Made by a program: the position numbers and the translations under genes. From the NCBI GenBank assembly GCA_025927475.1, contig JAICLL010000007.1, positions 1-64,000 on the forward strand: a stretch of DNA of 64,000 nucleotides, in the 5' to 3' direction. Below, piece by piece: positions 44,254 to 51,641 of the stretch; position 1 is the first letter of the stretch, and each line of letters starts with the position of its first letter. This DNA is from Pirellulales bacterium (lineage in GTDB: Bacteria > Planctomycetota > Planctomycetia > Pirellulales > JAICIG01). The notes beneath the pieces are model-generated. The model did no database searches and was not told the DNA's origin. It worked only from the letters and a program-made list of their open reading frames with translations.

Positions 44254-44536
44254 ACTCCCAGCAAGCGCAACGAATCATTGCGGCCCCGGCGCCTCTGTGC
44301 GAAATTACCTCGCGGCGCGGTTCAATGGCCGCCTAGTTAGAGAGACGCGGTGCAAGCAAATCATGTACCGACCAGCAAAGTTCGATCACAAGTCCAATTG
44401 TTACATCGGCTTGAGCGCTGCGCGGCTCATTGCGGCTTGGCTCCGTGACTGCCAACTTGGCCGACGCACATCGTAACGGACGTTGTCGGGCGTGCCAGAG
44501 GCGGAATACCGCCGACGAATTCGCGCGAAGTGGATA

Positions 44537-45055
44537 TCAGTCTCCCACGCCGATGTCGGTGCAGAAGCATTCGTAAATCAAATCCACCTCACGCGCGTAA
44601 TGGCTCCGAATTGCCGCGAGCAAATCCGCGGCGTGTTGACGAATGGACGAAAAATCGGCGAGAGCCTCGGCGGGTTCGACCGAACGCGCCAGCGCCGACC
44701 CCATTTCGAGCAACTTGGCGTGCTCGATGCGCAACTGTTCGACTCGATAACCGAGCTCGGGTTGCGCTGCCGCCAGTTCGCGGCAAAGCCCCTCAGCGCC
44801 TTCGGCGGATTCGACGTGCGCGCGAAGGTAGTCGCGCACGGGGCGCAGCTCGTGCCCCACCCGACCCGACCAGGGGCCTTCACGTCCTGGGGCGGGCGAA
44901 GCAAGCGCCGCTTCCAACCGGTGCATCGCCTCGAGCAGGAAATCGTGTTCGCCGCGGGTGCGCCGAGACAGCCAATCGCGCTGTGCCGCCACGCCCGCAC
45001 CGGCTTGGCCTGCTTCACCGTGATGAGCGCCGTGCTTCATGGCCACCACCCTCAT
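44537..45055 (-). CDS. Hemerythrin-like helical-bundle protein
   Basis: A 172-residue, four-helix-type protein with spaced His/Glu residues resembling HHE hemerythrins: RGEHDFLLEAMHRLEAAL, PVRDYLRAHVESAEGAEGL, QLRIEHAKLLEMGSALA, and HYAREVDLIYECF at the end. These could hold a di-iron or oxygen/NO-sensing centre, but the ligand set is not complete enough to be sure. It may be only a helical accessory protein. Its ATG overlaps the stop of the HPF-sigma gene (ATGA), so it is translationally coupled to that gene. This suggests a joint role, perhaps sensing or anti-sigma function. Confidence 0.55.
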   Translation of the reverse strand: MRVVAMKHGAHHGEAGQAGAGVAAQRDWLSRRTRGEHDFLLEAMHRLEAALASPAPGREGPWSGRVGHELRPVRDYLRAHVESAEGAEGLCRELAAAQPELGYRVEQLRIEHAKLLEMGSALARSVEPAEALADFSSIRQHAADLLAAIRSHYAREVDLIYECFCTDIGVGD

Positions 45056-46098
45056 TGCTCCGCGCCTGCCGTGACTGCCGCCGGCTCCCGGCTTTCACCC
45101 AACCGGGCGGCCTCATCTGACTGGCCGGCTTCGCCCCGCAACAGGTCTTTCAATGCCCGACGCGCAGATTCGATGTCGGCCCTCACCTCCGATTCGGGTC
45201 GATCTTGAATCATCGCAATCTCCGCCGCATCGAAGCCTTCCAGAAAGAATTGAATGAACGCGTCGCGCCGCGCCCCCGGCATCGTTCGCAGCAACCGGTC
45301 GATCCGACTTTGTTGCTCGAGCTCGCCCAAATCTTCCCAGGGCTGGCCCCCCTCGTCGCCCGGCAACAACTGCTCCATGGTCATGGCCGAGGAGGTGGCA
45401 TCGTCGCCTTCGCGGTCCATCGCGACGGCCACGTGGCGCCCCGCCAGCCGCACGGGCCGAGCCTCGTTGCGCAGCTTGGTCAGAAAATCGTCCATCAGGT
45501 CCATCAACCAGACGTCGAGCTCCCAACCGGGCGGGCGATCGTCAAACTCTTCCCATGCTCGCAGCACGACTTCGCCCACCGCGTCGCCGGCGGTGACCTC
45601 GCCCCGTCCGAGGGCGCCTTGCTGCTCCAGCAGTCGCAGTTCGCGGCGCGCGTGCTCTTTCAGCGGTTTCAAGATCGGCAGCAGCAACTCAACAAACGCT
45701 TCGCGGCGGCGCTCGCGGCGGTCTTGCGCAAGCAAGGGTCCCGCCGCCGCCAGTTCGTCTCGACGGCGATTCTTGCGGCGATACACCCAGTCGTTCCGCA
45801 GGCGCGCACGATGCCGCCTGATTTCCGTCGCCAAGAGATCGACCAGGCGATCGACCACCGAGCGATGGTCGGCATCGCTGGCGCTGGCCACCAGCGTGTG
45901 CGACGGCAATTGCAGCACCGTGCGGCCTTCATAACCACCGCGAGCCCGGTGCCAGTAAATCGAGATCGTCAGTTCGTGCAGCCCCTCGGGGAAGGTCGTG
46001 AGAAGGCGCTCCAAGCGGGGCGCCTTCTTGCTCCAGTACGCCTCAATCTCGGTTTTGATCAGATCATCGCAATCGTGGTATACCCATCGGGTGCGCAT
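45052..46098 (-). CDS. HPF/RaiA-like domain fused to a sigma-70-like module
   Basis: A 348-residue protein with two recognisable halves. Residues 1-115 match the ribosome hibernation/S30AE pattern: WSKKAPRLERLLTTFPEGLH, an ELTISIYWHR strand, TVLQLPSHTLVASASDADHR, and DLLATEIRRHRARLRNDW followed by a basic tail. Residues about 135-320 look like a divergent sigma-70/ECF protein. The region-2-like helices are VGEVVLRAWEEFDDRPPGWE and DVWLMDLMDDFLTKLRNE. The region-4-like part is RTMPGARRDAFIQFFLEGFD, AAEIAMIQDRPESEVRADIE and SARRALKDLL. It lies in a run with three Hsp20 genes and a hemerythrin-like gene. It may link ribosome status or heat stress to transcription; this is inference. Confidence 0.72.
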   Translation of the reverse strand: MRTRWVYHDCDDLIKTEIEAYWSKKAPRLERLLTTFPEGLHELTISIYWHRARGGYEGRTVLQLPSHTLVASASDADHRSVVDRLVDLLATEIRRHRARLRNDWVYRRKNRRRDELAAAGPLLAQDRRERRREAFVELLLPILKPLKEHARRELRLLEQQGALGRGEVTAGDAVGEVVLRAWEEFDDRPPGWELDVWLMDLMDDFLTKLRNEARPVRLAGRHVAVAMDREGDDATSSAMTMEQLLPGDEGGQPWEDLGELEQQSRIDRLLRTMPGARRDAFIQFFLEGFDAAEIAMIQDRPESEVRADIESARRALKDLLRGEAGQSDEAARLGESREPAAVTAGAEQ

Positions 46099-46174
46099 CG
46101 GTGTTGTCCTCCCCTGTCTGAACTACAGTCGCCCGGCGTGAAGCAGTGCTTCGCACCGGGCTGTTTTATCGACA

Positions 46175-46654
46175 TCAGTTCGACACGGTGACCGGAATTC
46201 GCTTGGGCGCTGCCTCCGGCGATTTGGCGATCTTCACCGTCAGCACCCCGTGAGCGTAATCGGCCGTCACCTGGTCGGCGTCGATTCCCGCCGGCAGCGA
46301 GATCTCGCGCCGGAACGACCCGAAGCGACGCTCGGAGTGGCGGACACCGTTGCCTTGCTTCTCTTCCGCTTCTTTCTTTTCACCGGAGAGCACCAGCACA
46401 TTGCCGGCCACCGAGATGTTGATGTCATCGGGCTTGACGCCGGGAACCTCCGCCCGCACCATGATGGCGTCGTCCGTTTCGCGGACGTCGAGCGACGGGT
46501 TCCACGGGCTGGAGAAGCCCCACTCGGGCCAGGCGAACGGTTCGCGCAAGAACGAATCGAACAGCCGGTCGACTTCGCGGCGAAACTCCGACAAGGGAGC
46601 GAGATCGCCACGTTGAGTTTCTTGATGTTTGTTCCTCCAAGGAATTAAGGACAT
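46175..46654 (-). CDS. Small heat-shock protein, Hsp20/alpha-crystallin family
   Basis: An ATP-independent holdase chaperone of 159 residues. The alpha-crystallin domain is typical: WNPSLDVRETDDAIMVRAEV, PGVKPDDINISVAGNVLVLS, GEKK, then RHSERRFGSFRREISLP and DYAHGVLTVKIAKSPE. The C-terminal RIPVTV is an I-x-V oligomerisation motif. The start at 46654 has a perfect AAGGAGGT ribosome site, so the in-frame ATG seven codons upstream is rejected. It is the third Hsp20 gene of the run and lies 76 nt before the HPF-sigma gene. Confidence 0.93.
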   Translation of the reverse strand: MSLIPWRNKHQETQRGDLAPLSEFRREVDRLFDSFLREPFAWPEWGFSSPWNPSLDVRETDDAIMVRAEVPGVKPDDINISVAGNVLVLSGEKKEAEEKQGNGVRHSERRFGSFRREISLPAGIDADQVTADYAHGVLTVKIAKSPEAAPKRIPVTVSN

Positions 46655-46696
46655 GGTGTACCTCCTTCTTTCCAACGTATCGTCAGTGCCTTTTGG

Positions 46697-47107
46697 TCAG
46701 CGTGTTTTTACTTTAATCTTCCGCGGCTTGGCGGCTTCGACTTTGGGCAGGTGAAGCGTCAGTACGCCGTCTTTGTATTCGGCGTGAATCTTGGCGGCGT
46801 CGACCGACTCGCTCACGGTAAAGCTGCGGTAGTAATCGCCGACGCCGTATTCTCGCAGTAGGAAATGGGTCGCGTCGTCCTGGCGCGGTGCGGCGGGGGC
46901 GTGAATCATCAGTTCTCCATTCTCGAATTGAATATCGATCTCACTGCCCGCGGCGCCTGGAACATCGGCTCGCACCAGCAGTTCATCGTTTTTTTCGAGG
47001 ATATCGACGTTGGGCCGGTAAAAGCGGCCGCTACGGGTGCGCTCGGAAGCTGAGCGAGACGGCTCAACTTGCTTCTGCACCTCGCCCGTGATGGTTTCGG
47101 TAGGCAT
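46697..47107 (-). CDS. Small heat-shock protein, Hsp20 family
   Basis: A 136-residue Hsp20 with the crystallin core FYRPNVDILEKNDELLVRAD, VPGAAGSEIDIQFENGELMI, then YRSFTVSESVDAAKIHAEYK and DGVLTLHLPKVEAAKPRKI. The N-terminal arm is short and Ser/Arg/Glu-rich. The C-terminal end (PRKIKVKTR) closely resembles that of the neighbour at 47138-47584 (PRRIQVKTA), so these two are likely sister paralogues, with the third more distant. An AAAGGAGA ribosome site precedes the ATG. It is the middle gene of the Hsp20 run. Confidence 0.93.
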   Translation of the reverse strand: MPTETITGEVQKQVEPSRSASERTRSGRFYRPNVDILEKNDELLVRADVPGAAGSEIDIQFENGELMIHAPAAPRQDDATHFLLREYGVGDYYRSFTVSESVDAAKIHAEYKDGVLTLHLPKVEAAKPRKIKVKTR

Positions 47108-47137
47108 GAGATAGGTCTCCTTTATCGTTGTCTGGGA

Positions 47138-47584
47138 TCAAGCGGTTTTGACCTGAATTCTGCGCGGCTTGGCGGCCTCGGCTTTGGGAAGCGTGATGAG
47201 CAGCACCCCGTCGGCCAGCTTGGCCTCGATCTTGTTGACATTGACTTCGATGGGCAACCGCAGAGCGCGATAGAATTCGCCCACGCCCCGTTCGCGGCGG
47301 TGATACACGGCGTTCTGTTCTTCGAGATCCATCCGTTTGCCTTGGATGACCAACTCCCCGCCGACAACCGAGATATCGACGTCGCCGACTTTCAAGCCGG
47401 GCAGTTCGGCCTCGACGTACAACTCCTCGCCTCGCTCCCAGACGTTCAGCGCCGGGAATCCGCAACCCGCCACGTGACGCCCGGTGTCCCCTGCACCCCC
47501 GCCGAAGAAATCGGTAAACAGGCGATCCACCTCGCCGCGCAACTGGGTCATCGGATGCGCTCCGTTCGACTGCACCCTGGACAT
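47138..47584 (-). CDS. Small heat-shock protein, Hsp20 family, first of three
   Basis: A 148-residue Hsp20. The crystallin domain reads FPALNVWERGEELYVEAELP, GLKVGDVDISVVGGELVIQG, RRERGVGEFYRALRLPIEVN and ADGVLLITLPKAEAAKPRRI. An N-terminal helix TQLRGEVDRLFTDFFGG matches the Hsp20 pattern. The ATG at 47584 has GCGGAGG 8 nt upstream, while the open frame continuing 38 codons upstream is rejected. It is the promoter-proximal gene of the run, divergent from an ECF sigma gene. Confidence 0.93.
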   Translation of the reverse strand: MSRVQSNGAHPMTQLRGEVDRLFTDFFGGGAGDTGRHVAGCGFPALNVWERGEELYVEAELPGLKVGDVDISVVGGELVIQGKRMDLEEQNAVYHRRERGVGEFYRALRLPIEVNVNKIEAKLADGVLLITLPKAEAAKPRRIQVKTA

Positions 47585-47903
47585 GGTTCGATCCTCCGCT
47601 TCAATGGAAACATTGTTTAAGACATGGATGCGTTTGCCTTGCAACCGACAGCCAAAGGCAGGCACCGCCAGACAGCTGAAGCAAAACAGATGCCGCATAC
47701 TGCTGACGATTCACAGGCCATTGCGGGATAAAATGTTACGTCAAACAGTCCACGCCACGCCCCGCCTCTGATGGGCGTCAAATTGGCAGGGCATCGCCGC
47801 GTCTCGCCGAAGACGCTGTCGCACAGCGGTGGGCGCTCGCATTTGACAGCCGCGGCGACGCCCCGGATGATGGAACTTTTGCCTCCCTGCTCGCGTCGAA
47901 GGT
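47585..47903. promoter_or_regulatory. Divergent control region between the hsp20 run and the ECF sigma gene
   Basis: About 320 nt without a supported gene, holding promoters for both directions. On the minus strand, the hsp20 leader close to the start has a palindrome AAACAATGTTT and a small stem-loop CAATG-TTTC-CATTG just before the GGAGG site. A small leader hairpin could act as a thermosensor, but it is short and unproven. TTGCAA upstream could serve as a -35 box. No CIRCE-type repeat was found. Confidence 0.35.
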
Positions 47904-48473
47904 ATGATTGCCGTGGCGGCTGACGACCAGCTTATCGAAGCTGCCCTGAAGGGCGACTCGGCCGCCTTTGGCTGCCTGGTGCGAAAGTACCAGGACCGGC
48001 TGTATAACACCATGCTGCATGTGGTCGGCTCGCCCGACGACGCCCGCGACGTGGTGCAAGACGCCTTTGTCAAAGCCTTCCTGAAGTTAGAGACGTTTCG
48101 GCGTTCGAGCGCGTTTTACACCTGGCTCTATCGGATTGCTTTTAACACGGCGATGAGCGGGGGGCGGCGCCGGCGGCCCGTGCAGTCGCTCGACCAGCAG
48201 CGCGAGGCGGGGCAAGAACCGCTCGACGCGGGCGCCACGCCAAGCGACCGGCTGGAACAAGAAGAGTTGGCCGAACAGGTCCGCGCCGCCCTGGACACGC
48301 TCAGCGACGAACACCGCACGGTGGTCGTGCTGCGCGAAGTCGACGGCCGCGGATACGATGAGATTGCCGAAATCCTGGAGGTGCCGGTGGGCACGGTGCG
48401 CAGCCGGCTTCACCGGGCAAGGATGCAATTGCGAGAACAACTCAAAGCAACGTTGCAGCCCGATCAAATATGA
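47904..48473 (+). CDS. ECF RNA polymerase sigma factor (RpoE/SigW-like)
   Basis: A 189-residue group-4 sigma factor. Region 2 is VRKYQDRLYNTMLHVVGSPD, then DARDVVQDAFVKAFLKLETF and the SAFYTWLYRIAFNTAMS promoter-melting helix. Region 4 is LSDEHRTVVVLREVDGRGYD followed by the HTH EIAEILEVPVGTVRSRLHRA. The gene after it starts inside its last codons (ATGA overlap) and encodes a membrane anti-sigma factor, so the pair forms a classic envelope-stress switch. It is divergent from the Hsp20 run, which suggests, without proof, shared stress control. Confidence 0.93.
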   Translation: MIAVAADDQLIEAALKGDSAAFGCLVRKYQDRLYNTMLHVVGSPDDARDVVQDAFVKAFLKLETFRRSSAFYTWLYRIAFNTAMSGGRRRRPVQSLDQQREAGQEPLDAGATPSDRLEQEELAEQVRAALDTLSDEHRTVVVLREVDGRGYDEIAEILEVPVGTVRSRLHRARMQLREQLKATLQPDQI

Positions 48474-50137
48474 ACCATCCTGCCGACGAAGAACTGCTGA
48501 GCGCTTATCTCGACGGCGAATTGGCCGACGATGAGCGGGCGCGCGTCGAGCAGTTGCTGAGCGAGCTGCCCGAAAGCCGGCAATTGCTGGAAGAGTTGCG
48601 GGCGGTGAAACAGCGGTTGCAGTCGCTGCCCGCGGCGCGCTTGGGCGAAGACTTTGCCGAGCGCGTGCTGCGGCAGGCGGAGCGTGAGATGCTGACGGAA
48701 GGGTTCAGGGTTCAGGGTTCAGGGTTCAGCAATCTGTCCTCTGGACAGGATTGTGAAATTGGATCATCGTCCGCGTCGCAATCAAAAATCGGAAATCCAA
48801 AATCCAAAATCGGCCGCCATCGACGCTCCGTGGTTTGGGCCGCGCTGGCACTGGCGGCGGGGCTGTTGGTGATGCTTTTCGATCGAGACCGGCACGATCG
48901 CCGCGCCGAAAAGCAGGTGGCCATGGCGCCCCAGGGCGCCGACAACGATAACCGGAGCGGCGCGCTGCCGAGAAATGCTGAAATCGGGGCGGCGCCGCTG
49001 GGTGGCCCCGCGACCGACGAGGCCGAGCGAACGCCGCGAGAACTGAGCGACCTGCGTGCGGAGCCGCAAAGCTCGGAAGCCGACGAAAACCAAGCAGCGA
49101 CAGCCGCACCTGCGGAAGACAAATCGTCGTCCGCGCGCCGCCGCATGAAGCAACTCGATGAAACCGTCGGCGAGCGAACGGGCAAAGGCAATCGGCGAGC
49201 ACGTCAGGCAGGCGGCGAGCCGATCAACCAGCGGTTTGCGTTCCTCGGCGACTCGGGCGGCGAACCGCCGCTGGTCGACGACCAGACCTTGGTCGTTTGG
49301 TGCGAGCTATCGCCCGACGCCCCGTCTGAGGAAAACTTCTCGCAGTTGCTCGCGCAACAAAACATTGCCTGGCAACCTGCCAGCGATGCGGAACAAGGCG
49401 CCTCGCATGCCTTGGGGCGAGCTGGTCGATCGGGACAGCCGGAAGCCTTTTTCGCTCAAAACCAAGCAGGAAGAACGATGTCGGTCGATCCGGCCAAACT
49501 GGTCGAAACCTTGAAACGGCGCGGCGACCAGCAGGCGACCCGAGAGCCCAAGGCGCCCGCGCTGGAATCGCTTCAATCGCCCGGCGCGCAGATGGTTTTG
49601 GTCGAAGCCACCGATACGCAGGTCGAAGCGGTGCTCGAAGCCATGGACCAGGATCGCCAGACCTATCGAACGGTGGAAGTCGAACCGGCGCCACAGGCGC
49701 CGCGACAGCAATCGCTGGCTCAGTATTCGCGCTCGGCGCGCCATTTGAAAAAAGAAGAAGCCGAACGCGCGGGCCGAATGTCGGTGCAAAACCTGGCCGC
49801 CGATCCACGGCTGCCCCAAGGACGCGCGGTGCGGCTCCAGTTGCAAGCCGGGCAAGCGGCGGCAGCCAAAAAAACCGACGAGCCTGCTGCGCCGCCCCCG
49901 GCCTCGGGAACCGAAAAAAAGGAGAAGCTTGCCAGGTCAGCGCCCGCCCCCGCCGCATCCCCTGCCCTGTCTTCGGAGGTTCGCGAGCCGCAGTCAGCCG
50001 CAGGCGCGCGGCGATCCGAGCCGGTCTACCGTGTGCTTTTCGTCCTGGTTCCGCCCATTCAGGCGGATGCCAAACCTGCCGCGGCCGCTCCCGCGAAAGA
50101 GCAAGCACCGCCCCGCGAAGAGCCAAAGAACCCGTGA
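48470..50137 (+). CDS. Membrane anti-sigma factor with a repeat-derived insert
   Basis: A 555-residue protein. Residues 1-75 resemble an anti-sigma N-terminal domain without zinc ligands (EELLSAYLDGELADDERARV, EQLLSELPESRQLLEELRAV). One transmembrane span lies at about 119-136 (VVWAALALAAGLLVMLF). The long periplasmic part is Ala/Pro/Gln-rich, with two short ordered segments near LVVWCELSPDAPSEENFSQL and MVLVEATDTQVEAVLEAMDQ. Residues about 78-117, just before the span, are encoded by mini-repeats (FRVQGSGFSN, SKIGNPKSKIG). It should hold the upstream ECF factor at the membrane until proteolysis. Confidence 0.82.
   Translation: MNHPADEELLSAYLDGELADDERARVEQLLSELPESRQLLEELRAVKQRLQSLPAARLGEDFAERVLRQAEREMLTEGFRVQGSGFSNLSSGQDCEIGSSSASQSKIGNPKSKIGRHRRSVVWAALALAAGLLVMLFDRDRHDRRAEKQVAMAPQGADNDNRSGALPRNAEIGAAPLGGPATDEAERTPRELSDLRAEPQSSEADENQAATAAPAEDKSSSARRRMKQLDETVGERTGKGNRRARQAGGEPINQRFAFLGDSGGEPPLVDDQTLVVWCELSPDAPSEENFSQLLAQQNIAWQPASDAEQGASHALGRAGRSGQPEAFFAQNQAGRTMSVDPAKLVETLKRRGDQQATREPKAPALESLQSPGAQMVLVEATDTQVEAVLEAMDQDRQTYRTVEVEPAPQAPRQQSLAQYSRSARHLKKEEAERAGRMSVQNLAADPRLPQGRAVRLQLQAGQAAAAKKTDEPAAPPPASGTEKKEKLARSAPAPAASPALSSEVREPQSAAGARRSEPVYRVLFVLVPPIQADAKPAAAAPAKEQAPPREEPKNP
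48701..48812 (+). repeat. Mini-repeats inside the anti-sigma coding sequence
   Basis: Two low-complexity blocks lie in frame. The first is GGGTTCAGGGTTCAGGGTTC and a short continuation at 48701-48729. The second is an AATC-rich block with CAAAATC units (AAATCCAAAATCCAAAATC) at 48780-48812. The first block matches the intergenic mini-repeat at 38339-38366. Confidence 0.7.
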
Positions 50138-50163
50138 CAACAAGCCGAAACGCGAGTTTTCGT

Positions 50164-50757
50164 CTAGGGGAGGCGCGCCGCGGAACCAGGGCGCACCACG
50201 CGCGCCGGTTGGTAAAAGACACCAGCGCCGCCGGCATGACTATGCTCGGGCGAGTTCCAGCCTAGGCCCTCCGCTTCCTGCAGGAGCTGCTCGCGGCGGT
50301 TCCGCACGATCGCCGCCCGTGCATTGCTGCGTTTGGTGATTGTCTCCCGCAGTTTTTTTACCTTGGCCTCAATCCGCGAAAGTTCCAGCTCGCGCACCTG
50401 TTGCTGCACGTCGAACTGTTTACTGATCGTTTCTTCCAGTTCGTTGACCAGCCCAGTGCGTTCGGCGTCGTCCTCAGTCTCGGCAAGTTTCTCGACGAGC
50501 GATTGCGATTGCTGGGCCAATTCGGCTTCCTGCTGCTTGAACTTCTGCAATTCGTAATTCTCGTGTGACAGCGTGAGGGGGACGCGCCTGCGTATCCCGT
50601 TGGGATCGGCAGTCTCCACCTCCACGACAAGCGATTGGCCATTGCTTGCTGCCCCCGCGCGCGGCTCGTCAGCCACCTGGCCCACGGCAGTCTTCGCGCC
50701 CCAGGCGGCCACGCAGGCCGCCATGACCAATAGTCTGCAAAGAATGGTACGTCGCAT
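50164..50757 (-). CDS. Secreted coiled-coil protein of unknown function (paralogue 1)
   Basis: A protein of about 197 residues with a signal peptide (RRTILCRLLVMAACVAAWGA, cut near AVGQ) and a long charged helix at about residues 65-160. The helix has heptad character (LVEKLAETEDDAERTGLVNE, LEETISKQFDVQQQVREL). It ends with RNRREQLLQEAEGLGW and a short Gly/Pro tail. It is clearly related to its neighbour at 50800-51603: both have RRTI at the start, KQFD-QQ-REIE, and RR-QL---AEG-GW. Probably periplasmic. ATG 50757 is preferred as it gives the shared MRRTI start. Confidence 0.6.
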   Translation of the reverse strand: MRRTILCRLLVMAACVAAWGAKTAVGQVADEPRAGAASNGQSLVVEVETADPNGIRRRVPLTLSHENYELQKFKQQEAELAQQSQSLVEKLAETEDDAERTGLVNELEETISKQFDVQQQVRELELSRIEAKVKKLRETITKRSNARAAIVRNRREQLLQEAEGLGWNSPEHSHAGGAGVFYQPARVVRPGSAARLP

Positions 50758-50799
50758 GGGTTCACTCCTCAAGGTTTGTGATGACGGCCTTTCGTCAAT

Positions 50800-51603
50800 T
50801 CACTCTTGGCGGGCCGCTGGCGGTTCAATACCGGGCACCGGCCCGCCCGGATCAATTGGACGCGTCATGCTCGATCGCGTTGGGCCCGGCCGCGGTTTGT
50901 TGCTTCGGTTCCAAAGGGGCAGGGAATAGCGGGCCGGCTGCGGCGCCCCGTACGGCGGCGCCCCGTATGGGTCGAACGCCGCGTTTGGAGTTGCAGTGCC
51001 CGCCCCGCCCGCCGACGACCAGCCAAACCCTTCGGCATCGTCGATCAACTGCTGCCGCCGGCGATCGACAATCGTCTTTCGGGCGGCATTGCGTTTGTTG
51101 ATCAGCTCGCGCAGCTTCTTGACGCGCTCTTCGATGCGGGTCACCTCGATTTCGCGAATCTTTTGCTGAGCGTCAAATTGCTTTTCCAGGACGTCGCTCA
51201 GCTTGTCTTTGAGCTCCTGACCGGCCTGGTCGTCTTTCTCGGGCGACTCGGCAAGCTGATTCACTAACGTTCGCGAATCGTGCTCCAACTGCTGATCGAG
51301 CCGATTCAGCTCGGCAACTTCAGGGTCGGCCTCGAACGCGGCAAGGCGGCTAACATAGGGCGTCGGAGTCTGGATAGGAAAATAGGTAGCAGTTTGACCG
51401 GGCGGCAAAGCAACGATCGCAGGCCCTTGCTCGCTACCCGGTAGGCCCAGCGGCAAGGCAAGATCGGCGCGGGGCGGGCTACCCGGTTGCCCACCGCCTC
51501 CCGCGGGCGGTTGCTGTCCGTCGCTGCCCGGTGGCTGTTGTGAAACGGCGATTCCGGCGGCCAGCGAAACGGCCACCGCGGTGAAAATGATGGTTCGTCG
51601 CAT
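50800..51603 (-). CDS. Secreted coiled-coil protein of unknown function (paralogue 2)
   Basis: A 267-residue protein with leader MRRTIIFTAVAVSLAAGIAV, then a Pro/Gly/Gln-rich stretch, a coiled-coil region (about 92-185: LNRLDQQLEHDSRTLVNQLA, LSDVLEKQFDAQQKIREIEV, RVKKLRELINKRNAARKTIV) and a C-terminal Pro-rich tail with DPYGAPPYGAP. It is the longer paralogue of the gene at 50164-50757 and lies 42 nt upstream of it. Both follow the kinase and ECF genes on the same strand and could be their output or simply co-located. Family not recognised. Confidence 0.6.
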   Translation of the reverse strand: MRRTIIFTAVAVSLAAGIAVSQQPPGSDGQQPPAGGGGQPGSPPRADLALPLGLPGSEQGPAIVALPPGQTATYFPIQTPTPYVSRLAAFEADPEVAELNRLDQQLEHDSRTLVNQLAESPEKDDQAGQELKDKLSDVLEKQFDAQQKIREIEVTRIEERVKKLRELINKRNAARKTIVDRRRQQLIDDAEGFGWSSAGGAGTATPNAAFDPYGAPPYGAPQPARYSLPLWNRSNKPRPGPTRSSMTRPIDPGGPVPGIEPPAARQE

Positions 51604-51641
51604 AGATAAGGCTCCTTGGGGTGTTCAGTAGAGATTGGTCA

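Noticed and set aside
47585-47903. CIRCE or sigma-32-type heat-shock element upstream of hsp20
   Set aside because: No TTAGCACTC-type dyad or clear CTTGAA/CCCAT pair was found. Only short palindromes are present.
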